From contig JAVMKO010000022.1 of assembly GCA_032164245.1 (NCBI GenBank), positions 10,105,845 to 10,169,844 on the forward strand: a stretch of 64,000 nt of DNA, in the 5' to 3' direction. This document shows, piece by piece, positions 47,411 to 60,469 of the stretch. Source of the stretch: Sternotherus odoratus (Eukaryota > Chordata > Testudines > Kinosternidae). A program made the position numbers and the translations under genes. The notes beneath the pieces are model-generated. The model made no database searches. It saw nothing but the letters and a program-made list of their open reading frames with translations, and was not told the origin of the DNA. Each line of letters begins with the position of its first letter. The stretch's first letter is position 1.

Positions 47411-49185
47411 ACAATTTAACCACTGTGCAATAAGCAAACATCTATTGCAGGTTTATTATCCCTGAAGTTACTGTTTTGAACAACCCTCCTTCATTCCGAA
47501 AGAAACATTTTATGGCCGGGACAGGCCTGTGTTTAATAAAGATAATTTCATCGGGTTATTTAATGAGCAACTGAGGAGTAGAAACATTTGGGATTTCACT
47601 GCCCTCTCACACATATTGTTTGCAGAAGGAATTTATTACAAATCTATGGTCTCAAACAATCTGCTTTTAACATTAGTGAGCCTTTACGTCACCTAAAATC
47701 AGTGTCCTTTTTCCTTCCCTCCCCAATTTAAGTGATATTTTTAGGGGATGTTTGGGGCCATTCAGGAGAAAGTGTAACCACAATTTGCCATGGCTGCAGT
47801 ACAAATAACTCTTCCTAGATGGACCCCACCCTACAGTGCAGTCAGTCTCTTCCATACCCAGCGTAAGAGTGTGCAGAATTAAGCAGTGCTATATTTATAT
47901 ACATAGCATCTTCCAGACAAATGGTGGTGGAGGGCTAAAGAACAGAGGCACCTAGGAAATCACAGGGAAGTTATTGTTGCAGACAGGGTTGGGGAGATGC
48001 AAAGGAGAAGGCTCTTGTAGCAGCAGGGGCCAAGTGGCAGGGAGGGAGAAGTGCTAGGTGAGTAGAGAGCACAGTAGGGCCTGATTCTGCTCACATTTAA
48101 AATGATGCAACTACCTTGGGCCCGATTCTACACAAAGCACTTTTTATGCTGCTCTAACAGTGCAGCGGGGGCCTTAAAGTCAGTGTAAACCCCCCCCCCC
48201 GCCCCAACAATCCCATTTCAAAGGAGCTTCCCTGGTCAATGCAGAACGGGTGCAAGACCACCCCCCAACCCTGCTCAATGGTGCCAATCATTCTGCTAGC
48301 TCCAGTCTGCCACCCCCCTAAACAAGCTGCTGCAAGACTCTGAGGGCTCCCAACTCCCAGAGTAACACCCAACAGAGCACATTGCAAATCCCTCCCCTAT
48401 CTCCACCCTCAGCAAACCTGCCTCCTCACAGTATAAAAAGCACTGCAGGCCACTCCCGAGTCCTCCAACACCTCCACTCACTGCATGGAGCTCTGCCTCC
48501 CACCCCCTTACCGCCTCACCCTTGTGCCCTGGAGAATTACAAAGCACTCACTTGAGTTTCCTTAGCAAAGGTTCAGTTCAGACTCAACACCAAAAGCCAC
48601 TGCCAAGGTGCTAGAGTCAGACATTGCTACAGAGGCCTGGCCAGCTACTGCTGTGGGCAGCCCTGTGGCCACACCCAGATATCAGTTATCTGGCAGGTGC
48701 TCTGCATCAGCCTTGATTGGTCACAGGCCAAACACCTGGGGGGGGGGGATTTTAACCCTTTGGTTGCCACATGCCTCTCATGGAGTGGGTTCTCAGCTGC
48801 TCTGACATTGCCAGTCTCTGAACCCCATTCCTTCCCAGCATATCCCCACGTCCACCAGAATTCATTGAAAAGGGGGAGATTTTGCAAGATGCCCCAAACT
48901 CTGCCTCTCTCCTCCATGGCTCCATTAAACCTATAAAAGGCCATTTTTTAAGAGCGGGATGCTTCACTTGACAAAACACAAGGGATTCGTTTAAAACAAT
49001 CCTGGGTCCTCCTCAAACTTTGGGCCCAAGGCACAGCAAATTCCAAGGAAGCCTCTTCAGCTTACGCGAGCTGTTGTGTACACTGGCCGTTCTTTCTGCT
49101 AAAACCGTTTGAAGTAGGTCAGGGCTCCTGCGCGGCGTTAGAGGTCTCTCAGAAACATGTCTGAATGAACAGGTCAGTATCCTGC

Positions 49186-49400
49186 CGGGGTTCTCAAACT
49201 TCATTGCACCGCAATCTCCTTCTGGCAACAAAAATTACTCCCCCACTCCGGGAAGGGGGACTGAAGCCCGAACCCCACTGCCGGGACAGGGGGAGAAGCC
49301 AAAACTTGAGTGCTTCTACCCTGGGGCTGGCGGGGAGGGGGGCATTACAGCTCCGGGCAGTGGGTCTCAGATTTTGGCTTCAGCCTCGTAATTCCGGACC
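49186..49400 (+). mobile_element. hAT-like non-autonomous element, left part
   Basis: Starts CGGGGTTCTCAAACTTCATT, then CACCGCAATCTCCTTCTGGC and AACAAAAATTACTCCCCCAC, as in a common turtle non-autonomous DNA element whose ends read CAGGGGTTCTCAAAC. The matching right end was not found, so the copy seems truncated or decayed. Confidence 0.6.
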
Positions 49401-50712
49401 AGCAAGGCAGCAGCATCTTCATGCCCATGCAAGGCGGCGATTTGGGACAGGATATTTTCCCTAAATCTCAAAAATGTTGCCGTGGGAAACCCATTTCCTC
49501 CGCAGCTCTCTCGAGACCCAGAACACCTTTTCTCCCCAGTAGCCGCTCACATCAGTAATTGCTGAGCTTCGCTGTAGCTTCTGCCTCTGCCAATATTTTT
49601 ACCTCCACGAGCCCCGATATTTAATAATAAATATCTATTACATAGCTGGAGAATAAACGTCTCTCTGTGCTTGGGGTTTTGCTGCTTTGATTTTGCTCGT
49701 TTGTTTTGATTTAAACAGAAAGGGACGGAAGGGGGAGATTAGCGGCCAAGGCTGTAAAACTGACTGTCAAGAATATTCTCAGAACGCAGGCCAGGAGCTC
49801 CAATCCCCGCTGGCTGGGTCCACCACAGTGTTTGTTGTGGAGTGCTTTATTGAGGGATTGGGCAGCAGCTAGCAGCTCAGTGCAAGGAGCAGGCAGCTCT
49901 GGAGGGCAAGGTTGATACGAGCTGATCTGAGGGCAGTGAAGCTAGAGAGAACCTTAAGATCAAATCTCCTTCTACTGCAGTAGCAGCTTCCTCAAGGACC
50001 ACCCTCTCCTGGGAAGAAAAGACCATTCACCCCACTGCTGTCCTAGAATGATCGAAAGAGGTGGGCCTTTTCCCGGGAGGATGCAACTGCTTCCTCTTGC
50101 TAGGGACAGATATCAAGGGCTAGGATGTTTTTTATAGGTCCTACACTGTGCCAGGTGCCTGCAGGGCTAATGGGAGGCTCTCCTGAAGGTGACATTATCA
50201 ACCACTCTTTTTCAGAACTGTCCAGTGGCGCTGGGGAGTTGAGAACTCACCAGCTCATTCCATTTGTTGGACTGATCAAATTCAAAGCTGAGCCTCGACA
50301 GCTCCGATGTTGATGTGGGTGGCCAGTGTGTTTCAGGCAACACACACAGGTGCACTCCGAGGGGGAAGAGCTTCCAAAGGCCAACTGCACTGGCTGGGAT
50401 AAACACGGTGTTCCAGTTTTCTTGGCAACGGCCCTTGGGATTTGCTGGAGCACACTGCCTTCTTCTTGCAATCATGCCATGTAGTGACTCATTATTATTA
50501 TTTTTGTTTTTATGGCTGAGGTTAATATGAACATGAAGGGCCTGGTGACCCTGTCTTCCTTCCCCCACTGAGTCAAACCTCAACGGTCTAAAACACTGCA
50601 TACAGGTGGAGCATGGGAATGTGGGGGTGGAAGCACTGTCATCACGAAAATACCCGTGTCATGGTTTCAGGAAGGGGGTTACATGCAGCAGGCTGGAGGC
50701 TTCTCAAAATAA

Positions 50713-51025
50713 TGACAGGCAGGGGGTTCCCAGACTCTTGGGTATGGTCTAGAATCAAAGGGTTCCAGACTCTTCACCCTCTTTCCAGAGCCATTGGCTT
50801 GCCTAGGACCAACGGGCTCCAGAGCCTTTGTCATGGTCTAGAATTGCACTCAGTGTCTTTGTCATATTCTAGAACCAATGGGTTCCAGTACATTTCTCGC
50901 GTTCTAGAACCCATGGGTTCCAGCACATTTGTCATGTACTAGGAGCAGTGGGTTTCAGAGCCTTTCTCATGTTCTAGAAACAATGGGTTTCAGACCCTTT
51001 ATTGGGGTCCAGAACCAAACTGGAA
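50713..51025. repeat. 35-bp minisatellite
   Basis: TCTAGAA-type starts fall at 50748, 50803, 50838, 50869, 50903, 50938, 50973 and 51008. Steps are close to 35 and the last three are exactly 35. The consensus contains TCTAGAACCAATGGGTTCC then AGAGCCTTTGTCATG. The first copies are more diverged. Confidence 0.9.
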
Positions 51026-53424
51026 CCAAACTATTTGTTTCTGAGTTGCTTGTCTGACTTAATTTTTTTTTAATCTCTGCTCCCTCTGGCTCCAGGTGGG
51101 ACTAAATGTACCACAGCCCCATGGAAGAGGCTCTAAGATTACTAGCCTGGCATAGGCAAAGAGGGGAAAAGCTGGAGGAGGCTGCCTGAGTTAATAACCC
51201 TCAGCCCTTTCTGTCTCCCCTCAAATTCTTCAGTCTTGTAGCAGCAGGTTCAGGTCCACCAGATCTTTGAAAGTGCCAGCCATCCCCTCTGAGATCTTAA
51301 TGTGTCCTCACTTGAACTGCTGCTAGTTGGTTGGCCACAGCACCTGGGACCTGTTCCAGGTTGTCACTGGTCATCAGCAACTTCCTCAGCTGGGAAAAGA
51401 CCGAGAGACCTTTTAGAGAGCTCCTCGGTGACCGGCTTCTTAGCCAGGCCAACGCACCCCAGCCTCTGAAAGCCACCACTGCTGGGCTCTGCTAGCAGCT
51501 GCCTCAAAGATGCAGGACGTGGGTCTCTGGTGGGCAGCAGATGGGCTTTTCTTTAATACCCGGAGACCACAGGCGAGAGCTCCTGGGCAGGAGAGCTGTA
51601 CCCCAGGGCCAGCCCTTCCTGCTGACCTGGCTCTTCTAGCTAGAGAAGCCCCTCCGTGGGAGTGAGTGTGGCACAAACTCCCCTGCCATGCACAGCCGGG
51701 ACCCCGATTAAGTCCCATTCCCAAGCTTCCTCAGCCTGGAGGCCAGTGAGGCTGAGCCAGGGCAGACGGACACCCAAAGGCATCACTCACGGCTAGAAAA
51801 CAAACTGGCCAGCGTCACTTATTTTTGCCGAGCAGAAAACGCAGGGGTGTTGTTCCCCCCGTATCTGGGTGAATGTCAGTGCTTGTGGAAGTGCGGTGTG
51901 AATAGTCCGGGCTAGAGGCAGGCACACGGTGAGGTGACACTCTGCAAACTCCCCCCATATAGCTCCACCCATGCACCGGAATGAACCCCCGCAGTCCTGT
52001 CTGCTATTCCAGTACTGGGATCCTACCCGGCTGAGCCCAGTGCATCTCCTTCCTGGCCTGCAGTGCCTCCTGCCACGCCAGTCCTGGGCTCCCCAGAGTT
52101 ATTCCAATGCACCCTGATCCCAGCCAGTAGCATCCCCTGCAAGGCCTGTTCCGGGCTCTCCTTCAAGCACAACTCTGCCCCTTAATTCTGACCGGCATAC
52201 ACAGATAATGGGCCAGGGAAGCATGTCATGAACCCCAGAGTGGAGCAGGAGGCCAGGCTAGTGAATCAGGCACACAGGGTGAGAGGCCAGAAGACGACAC
52301 ACCCTGGATCCATAGTAGGAAAATGCAGCATTGAAAGAAAGGTGCTGCTCACCGATCGTCCGCAGCTGGTAACCAGCCGTTTAGACTTTAACCAAACACT
52401 GAACACAGTGCACAAAACAAGGCCCCGAGTGGAGAGCCACGGGAATACGCTGAGTGCACTAGTCTGCAAACAATGCTGAATTGATGTCTGGGGCAGAAAT
52501 AACATTTTCTAGAACCTCAATTACATGGCTCAGCATCGCTATGTCCCAGTAATAAAAGCCGACTAACTGCAGGCTATGGGGGGAGAGGAGACTGGGGAGA
52601 ATGGGGGGGACTAAAGAGGAGACTAGGGAGAAAGACAGCAATCTACAGACTGTTTATTTTTCAGTGCAGACTGAGGCTCTTCTGGAGCTGAAGGAATTCA
52701 TCTCCCTGAAAGAGCCTTGTTTTTCATGGAGGAAATGAGACAGGGAGCTTTTAATAGGAAATAAAAACACATCAAATACAGAGAAATTGAGACACAGGCC
52801 AGGAAAAAAAAATCCAGCACTGCCAGCAATCCCAGCAGCAACTTCGCCATCCCTTACAGTCCAGCTCTATCAGTCCCCTTTCCTCTCATTTCCCTTTCTC
52901 CTTCCTTCTCTGACCACGAAAAACAATCAATCCAGCCTCCATAATGGTCTGCTCCCTGCTCAGTGTGTCTGTGTTTGCAGCCTTCATTTCCTCTCTTAAG
53001 CGTAGGGCAGATGTAGAACTTCTGCCCTGTCCCACCCAGAGCTGGCCGTAGGCAAAGATGGGTGAGATCATCTCTAGAGAGGTTTCCAGCTTCTGCCTAG
53101 GCTTATCCCTTTCCCAACTCCATAGAGTGGCATGGAATATAAATCTGTGCAGAGTTTGACTGAGGGGGTCTGACTGTCCGGTGTTCTAAGTGGGCGCTGC
53201 TCCACCAAAGTCAAAGGAGCTACAGCTATTTTCATGAACTGTGAACCTGATCCAGGGTCTGCCCTGCAGCTGGGCTCCAGTAGAATTCTAGATACGTGGG
53301 AGGGGCTTTCTCACCGGTGGTATGTGACCACCTCCCAAGTAAGCCAGTAGAAGTTGTTCCCATGAACCTGGCAAGAAGAATTTAGGTACAGTGTAAAGTA
53401 GATTTATGCTGTTCTAGATAGATG

Positions 53425-53616
53425 ATGTGTATGGGGATAGATAGATAGATTAGATTAGATGATGATTAGATAGATAGATAGATCTGTTAAACTCTCAAGA
53501 GTTTAGTGAATCCCTGAAGATCAATCCTTCCTCATTATACTATTTCTGATGATATTAAAGAGGTTAGTATGATGATGACTAGCTTCCTATCTATCTAATC
53601 TCTGTCTGTCTGTCTA
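53425..53616. repeat. TAGA tract facing a CTAT/GTCT tract
   Basis: GATAGATAGATAGATTAGAT lies near 53437-53460 and TAGATAGATAGATAGATC near 53467-53484. About 100 bases later comes CTATCTATCTAATCTCTGTC. The two are complementary and could pair. Confidence 0.8.
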
Positions 53617-54404
53617 GGGATTTATATGTTCCCTCCCCCATCACTACAGTACACTTGATGCTACCTTTGACGTAAGACATTTCACTGATTTGTTTTCTGA
53701 GCCTCTTCAGAAAATCGGAAGCGACGTCGTGTCTTCTAATGGGCAATAAAACCAGAGCAGTAGCAGACGGTGCCAGGGAGTCTGAAATCAGCTGCGGATA
53801 TGTTCAGAATATAAGGGGGCAGGCGGAAAGGCCTTGCCTGTAAGGGTGGAAGATGGACAGGAAACAACAAAGCCCTGCGCTAGCTGAAATGAGGCATGTC
53901 CGGCAACGAGGTTCTGTCTGGTGCTTGGAACGAATCACTAGCTGAACATGGATATGCCAGAGTCCACCCCATTCACAACTATGCTCCGTATAATCATGGC
54001 ACAAGCCCCATGCTTTCTGAAGTCCCGGTGGTCACAGCCACGGATGACTGAGCTCTCCTCAACCAGCCAAAGGTGCTGTTTATTCTTCTGCTCTGCTGAG
54101 TAATTCTGCTTTCGTAGTGTTGAAGATGAAAGGCCCACAAGCAGTCCTCTGCCTAGTCCCCTGGCACTGAGGTTCCAGTTAGCAAACAGCTAACCTGCTT
54201 TTTCTGCATGTCTCTCTAGAGTCTCAAGGCATCCCAACGTGCAGTATGCAGTTGCAGCATGCGCTGTTACATGCAATCCCATGCTTGGGGTGACCCTAAG
54301 CCTCTGACTACCAGAAGTTGAAAGGGGAAGACGGGTGAATCACTCTGTAGTTGCTTTGTTCTGTACACTCCCCCTGAAGCTCCAGTGCAGGCCAGTGTCA
54401 GAGA

Positions 54405-54470
54405 CAGGATGTTGGGCAAAATGGACCATGGTCTGATCCAGTACGGAGGTTCTCATGTTCATCAGCGCAC
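54405..54470 (+). repeat. CR1 LINE terminal fragment
   Basis: CAGGATGTTGGGCAAAATGG, ACCATGGTCTGATCCAGTAC and GGAGGTTCTCATGTTC correspond to the last 60 bases of CR1 (compare 34329-34381). Confidence 0.8.
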
Positions 54471-55524
54471 ATCAATCCAGATACTGCCCGGGACTTGGTG
54501 AATGGGCAGCGCATGCTAGGATAGCAGAGCACATTTCAAAATGCATCATAGACACCACTCATGCGGTGCACACCAACACTGGTGGACGCCAACTGCACAT
54601 GTGCAATCCACGCCATTAGACTGAAGTCTGCTAACCCAGGTGGAAAGGCGTGGTATGTTTTCAGAATACGTGGCACACACCTTTATATTAGATTATATCA
54701 ATGTGCGGGACATACCATTCTGCCAGTGTACCACTGTGGTACTCATGGCTAAAGTCAAACACTACTACATGCAGTATGCATGGTTCAACAAAAACCTCCT
54801 GATATTTGGTACTAGATTTACTCAATCGATGGTATAGGCCATTGTGGTATAATGCTTTGATATGTGGTGCTTAGCATCACACCAGGACACATTGGTGTAC
54901 GTTGTGTGTCATAATGCAGGGGAGCATCAGTTCATGGCAGGCTCCTTTGCACGCTGAAGTACACTCCCTTGACTTAAACCAGGACATCCCATTGCAGGCT
55001 GCAATTCCAGAGCAGATCAAGAAGAACAACTGCTTTGATCAAAGACAAAGAAAGCCAGACATAGACCAGGGTAGAACCTAGTTCCCAGCTGCACGTTATC
55101 ACATCTGAGACATTTATGATGTGATCAGACAGTAATTAGTGATAGCCCTCGGGAGAACATCCTGGCCCACCTGAGGGATGTTTCTAAATAGCTACATGCT
55201 CTGATGGAGTTGGGACTTGGTCACATCATGTAAAAGGAAGGTTCGCAAACAGGCATTAGCCAAATAGGTACTGGACAGCAAGCACAATGATAGGAGAGGG
55301 ATCGTTATGGAAGAGAACAGGCCCCAGGAAACAGCTGTGGAAATGTATATTGAACAATTCATTGTTTTACGGACCCACAATAAATGTGTTATTAAATCGC
55401 AATGAAATGCACATCTGGAGATTGCACTGGGGAGTGCTTGCTCTCTTTCATCTAGGACTGGTTAGCATCATTAGTACACCACTTGCACACTGCTGTGTCC
55501 GTTAGCACACTGAGGCCAGAACGT

Positions 55525-55690
55525 TCCTAGTGCTCAGCACAATTGGAGCCAGATTTAGAGTAAGAGTACAACTCCCACTCAGGCCCCTAAAGAAACGGCT
55601 GGAGTTTCCAAAGAGCTGCTGGGTGTGGAACACATCTGTAAATATGGCCCTAATTTTGGGTGCTGAGCATTTGAAAATCGGCTCCCAGGA
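55525..55690. repeat. Foldback interspersed repeat (TTTTCAAG type)
   Basis: TAGTGCTCAGCACAATTGGA on the left and GGTGCTGAGCATTTGAAAAT on the right face each other. Between them lie AGGCCCCTAAAGAAACGG and GAGCTGCTGGGTGTGGAACA, also typical of the copy at 45229-45397. Confidence 0.55.
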
Positions 55691-58589
55691 TGAGTGTGAA
55701 GGAAATGAACCAGCCATTTCACTGACTATATTTAGACTAACATTCTACCTGGAAAATGACTAACACTCCCCATATCCCTGTGACAGCATACAATCAATCC
55801 ACTGGAAAACTTGAGAGTTGGATTTGGTTGTGTCCTAAGTTGCTTTGACCTTCTTAAATCAAAGCAATGAGCTGGGGTCATAAGGTATGTTGCCGAACTT
55901 TATTGAGCTGGTCTGCGCTGCATGAGTATTCATATAGCACAAACTATCAAAGTTCTTTCTTGTGACAAATAAAAACCAATTCCTTCTTAAACAGGCATCT
56001 ATTAAAGAAAACTGCAGTAACTACAGACACAAACAGACTTTCCACACAGCTCAAGTTCCAGCTCTCTCTCGTTTACCAGGTACCCCATCCTGTCTGGAAA
56101 TCTCTGTAGCATACAAAGACATCTAGTGACCGAACGACATAACTGCATGTTTCATAACATGAACTGGGCTCTGGGCACAACCTGAGGCTGGTTTCCTCTT
56201 TAAATCTGTTTCACAATCCTAACCAGGAATTTGGAAAAATCAGTTTCCCCAGGGGCTCTCTCTGTTTTTGGGTTTCCATAGGCTTCGTCAGAAATCTGGA
56301 GTGATTTTTTGGGGGGATATTACACACTTATGTGCTCTAATAAACCAATGTATTTATTTAATAAGCTGATTAAGTATACACAGTATTGATCTAAAAGAAG
56401 CTGGACGTGTGGCTCGGGGTGGATCCCAGCTCCCTGGTTATCTCAGAGAAATGGAGGAAGGTTTTCCATAACACCACTCTGCATTTGGGGAGCGTATGCT
56501 CTGAAGTGCATCTTAAATTTGGTAGGGGCAGCTGGGGGGAAGGAAGGCACTGCCCAGAACAGGGCAGCAGACATTCTGGCCTACCCTAGAGGAAGAGCCC
56601 TGAGTGGATTCAGGTGGAAGGAGAGCAATTAGCCAAAGCTGTCTCTTGAAGTAAAGGGACAATAAATGGGGAACGGGGGAGGGAAAGTTCCGTTCACTCT
56701 CTCACATGAAGTCCCTGGTGCTAGATGAGACAACAAACTCTAGAGTCTAACTCTAAGGAGCAAGGTAGAGGAATGGGACTGGTGGGCAGAGTAAGAGGGG
56801 GAGGTTGTAAGCTTGGTACTGGGACTCCCCATTCAAGGAAGATGTTGTTGGAGCATCTTTAACCTGACTCCCCCGGACCTACGTTCTCAGCGGTGGCTCC
56901 TATTTTAACCAGGCTGGCTCATCATCTCTAGTCAAACTTAGACTCCGATGTTCTCCTGAACCTAGATAGGAAGGAGGGGAGCACGAGAGGGTCTCATCGC
57001 CGGGACCTAGCACTCACCCAAAGCACGGTGAACCAACCTGCTCTAAGCTCCTGTTTCTCTGCACAGCCGGTTGTCCGCTCCTGTCTTTCCTTCCTTCCTC
57101 CTTGGAGGGTTTGCACTTTGCCCCATCGAGGTCAGACCTAAGGGAGAAGGGGGAGGTAGCTTTCTGCTTTCAATGCCAGTTCTCGAGGTCTGAGAGCTTT
57201 CCAAGTCCTCTCCAGTCGCACAAGTGGACATACTTTTGGGACTATGTATTATTCGCCACTCGGAATGCTCCAGCGGGATATTCGCCTAATAAAGCATGCC
57301 CCCTGCTGCAGCCGAGCATCTAGGATACCCTCCCTCACCCCTGTGCTGATGGTGTCTGGGGCATTTCTCAGCGGAATGCCAGAACCTGCCATTAAAGCTG
57401 TAACAAAAAGCACCAAAATCCCAGAGATACTGGCCCTGGTTTCTGATCAGCAGGTGAACTCCACCCTGTATGGATCCCATCTGCTGCACGGGAGACTGGC
57501 AAGCCAGCAGCCTCTGCAGAATTAAGGGCGCTTCAAAAGGGAGCCCGCAGGGCAGGTTACTAAGCACCGCTAAGCCCTTTGAATCAGCACCTCAAAGGCA
57601 ACCTGCTGGGGACCCCTGAAACGGCAGGCACACAGTCTGGTTCAGGAGCATCTAATTGAGGGGGTGGGAGGAGAGGGGCTGCCCCAGACATGCCCAGTAG
57701 CTGGAGGAGGAACAAAAGGACAAGACTAGAGTGCCTGCAGGTGTGATTTTTTCTATGTCACGATGACCCCAGGGTGGATTTGCAATGGAGTTGTCTCTCC
57801 AGAGCTCTGATACAGAGCTCACTCCCGCAGAGGATGAAATGCTCTCTGAAGTGCACTTGGCGCGGGGGAGGTGGATACCTGTCAGTCTAGAGGGGTGATG
57901 AGGTCTCTCCATTGGCTGTGTTTAACGAGCTCCTTTCAAATCTAGGCCACCCACCTACACCTCCTACAGCCTGCCACAGACATGCAGGAGGCTGAACAGC
58001 TGTTCAGTTCTGCTCTCCTGGGAGTTCTGGGCCCAGAGGGGTGTCTACCCTGGATCCAGAATTCTCCAATGGCACTATCAGTGGGAGAAGCTGTAGGGTG
58101 GGAACAGATGCTGGAGCCAGATCTTACCCCTTGTAGCTGCAGTTACAATGGTGCAGGGGAAAGGCAGAGTTTGGGATGCTGTGTGTGGGGTGCACCCTTC
58201 CCCACTTTGAAGCTTGAAGCCTTCTCTGCAGAGGGTCTCTGCGCGGCATCACTCAAGGGGAGGTCATGGAAAGGCACTGGCAGGTCCTCCCATTTCCTCC
58301 CATGTGGGGTGAGGTTGCATTAGGACCATGGGGGTAAATGCAGGGTGAAGCAGAGTGAACCCTGCCGCAGGGCCTTACCCAGCAGGGGAATTCCTCTCCG
58401 TTGCCTTCCCTCCCACACATCTCCCCAGTGCCCACTCCTCACACTGGGGTCTACAGAGAAGGTTTCCCCCGTAGAGCGACAGCAAAGTAGCCGAGCAGAG
58501 GCCCTGTCTGTGCCATGTGTGCCTTTTGTGGCACTGTACTTGCCAACAGCGACCAAAGGGATTTTTGCTTCTCCTCCTCTCTGAGTGAT

Positions 58590-58705
58590 GGTAGCTATGT
58601 CCACAGAAGCCTTCTTCCATTGACCTCACTGCTTCTACGCCAGGGGGGTGGAGGAGTGTAGGGCGGTGTAGCTCCAGTGCTCAAGGGGGTGGATTTTTCA
58701 CACTC
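58590..58705. repeat. MITE-like fragment (TATGTCCACA type)
   Basis: GGTAGCTATGTCCACAGAAG, CATTGACCTCACTGCTTCTA and CGGTGTAGCTCCAGTGCTCA match a short DNA-element type, related to the piece at 25130-25215. Confidence 0.5.
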
Positions 58706-59319
58706 CTGAATGTTTTAAGTGCAGGCCACTGGGTGGATTCCAGGGCAGAATGCGCCCGTCTATCAGGAACGATGGTACCGAGCCGGGCCGTCCCAAACTG
58801 CAGGCCTGCTCCAGCCGAGTGCAATAATAAACCCCCAGGCATGACTACTGGGTTTTCGTTTTCTGGTGGGGGGAGAAGGAGGGTTGAGAGAGAGGATGGA
58901 AGAAAAACCTACCACTATTCCGCAGCCATTTCCCCCAACAAAAGCCCCTTCAGTCCCTGTGCTCCCAGCTCCTCGGTGGAAGCCAACGGTAACATTTTTG
59001 TACGTGGAGCTATAAGGAAATGTGTTTATTTTTCAATGCAGTCACTGAAACCGGGCATGCGTGGATGGGGGGGCAGGGAGCCCTCGGGGCCAACCCCCCC
59101 CCCCCCCCGCTGGTGTAAATCAGCAGAGCCTCAGGAATTTCAGCTCAGCACAGTGGAGAAACAGGTCCCAGGAGTTTATTTGGCCCCATCAAGTTCCCGT
59201 GACCCTTAGATAATTTCCAAACAACAGCCTGCTGATCTTGTCATTGGCAAAGCATTTAACACTTTCGGGGCCTGGCCCTTGTCACATAACACACTCCTCT
59301 GAAGTTTAATAATAGATAC

Positions 59320-59425
59320 TAGAGTGAGGAAGCTGGTTCTGTCCCTCGCTCTGATGCTGACTTGCTGTGAAGCCTCGGACAGGTTCACCTCTCTGGATTC
59401 CCAGAGGAAAGCACTAGCTCTCATT
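59320..59425 (+). repeat. MIR/CORE-like SINE, 5' half
   Basis: GGTTCTGTCCCTCGCTCTGA, TGACTTGCTGTGAAGCCTCG and CAGGTTCACCTCTCTGG follow the forward SINE order; the tail is lost. Confidence 0.55.
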
Positions 59426-60344
59426 ATTCACTGGGTCTAGGGTTTTGTGGGGAGTAAGACTCTAAAATGGCTTATCTGGGCAGTAGGATCCCTAGATGTG
59501 CATAAGGGAGCAGGAGGTGCAGGGACTGAGCTCTGAATGCTGGGTAGCTGGGATGGGGCAGCTCAGCCTACGGCTCAGGTGCAGACGCCTCAGCTACACC
59601 ACTCCACAGCTTCACCGGGCTGCTTCCCCACAGCCTGCACCGCAGCCGAGAGCGACAGCCGCTAGGGGTCAAGCTTTCACATCTGTTCCCCATTGTCCTG
59701 TCACTGCAAAGAGAAGCAGCTGGAGAGCAGGCCACTTCCTGGCTGGAGAAAGGCAATCGGGTTCCAAGCCGTGTGCCACCCCGAGGCCACAGTTTCAAGA
59801 GCACTCCCTGGTGGGCAGGACAGACAAGCCAGGGCTTAGCTGTGGCATTCTCATGGTACAAAGCTGCAGCTGGATGGGTGATGCCTCTCTAGGTAGTTCT
59901 GTGGCAATGATTTGAGAGGGAACCAGCCAGGTAAATTCAGGGATCAGGAGGCTCAGGAGTTAGAATCAGGCGCTGCTGGAAGAGAGCAGGTCCTGGCTCG
60001 TTCATGCACTGTCAACGGGGTGACTTTGCAGCTGCTGTTCACGCTGACTGGAGCTGGGCTACGGTAATCACAAGCAGGTGTTGTTTTGCTGCTCGTTAAT
60101 TCACCTAGTGCTGCGGCAGCCTCCCCGTCCAGAGCAATAACAGTAGCACGTCAGGCAGATCGTATCGGACTCAGACGCCGCTCTCTTCACTGGTTTAAGG
60201 CGTTCGTTCGTCTTGTTTCCATTTAAAACTCTCCCCTTGGGATTGACTCTGCCTGATTGGTGTCAGACTTCATGAAACACAATCCCCGCCAGAGAGGAAG
60301 GATGGGTTCATTGCTTATGGCGATGGCATTCAAGCAAGATGAAT

Positions 60345-60430
60345 TCAGTTCCTCACTCTGCCATGGATCTCTTGTGTGACCTTGTCACTTCCCCTCTGTG
60401 CATTGGTTCCCCGTCTGAAGAATAATCCAT
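60345..60430 (+). repeat. MIR/CORE-like SINE, fragment
   Basis: TCAGTTCCTCACTCTGCCAT, TTGTGTGACCTTGTCACTTC and GCATTGGTTCCCCGTCTGAA in forward order. Confidence 0.65.
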
Positions 60431-60469
60431 CTGAGACCAGGAGGCTTCCTTATGCTCAATGCTGTATAT

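Larger units (their letters stand above)
42066..49185. other. Upstream region, no gene recognised
   Basis: A 19-base perfect hairpin at 42849-42900, SINE material at 44985-45590 and 46955-47410, and a foldback fragment near 48079-48190. 43000-44980 and 47420-48070 show nothing recognisable. Confidence 0.6.
49400..55500. other. Upstream region, no gene recognised
   Basis: Holds the 35-bp minisatellite (50713-51025), a weak exon-like trace at 51312-51389, a TAGA/GATA tract at 53425-53480 with a complementary CTAT/GTCT tract near 53586-53616, and a CR1 end at 54405-54470. 51600-53400 is otherwise featureless. Confidence 0.6.

Noticed and set aside
50713..51025. CRISPR-like array
   Set aside because: Units are contiguous 35-base tandem repeats without unique spacers, in a vertebrate genome.
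58733..59209. 158-codon open frame on the plus strand
   Set aside because: Crosses a 15-base C run and low-complexity DNA; no domain or conserved motif.
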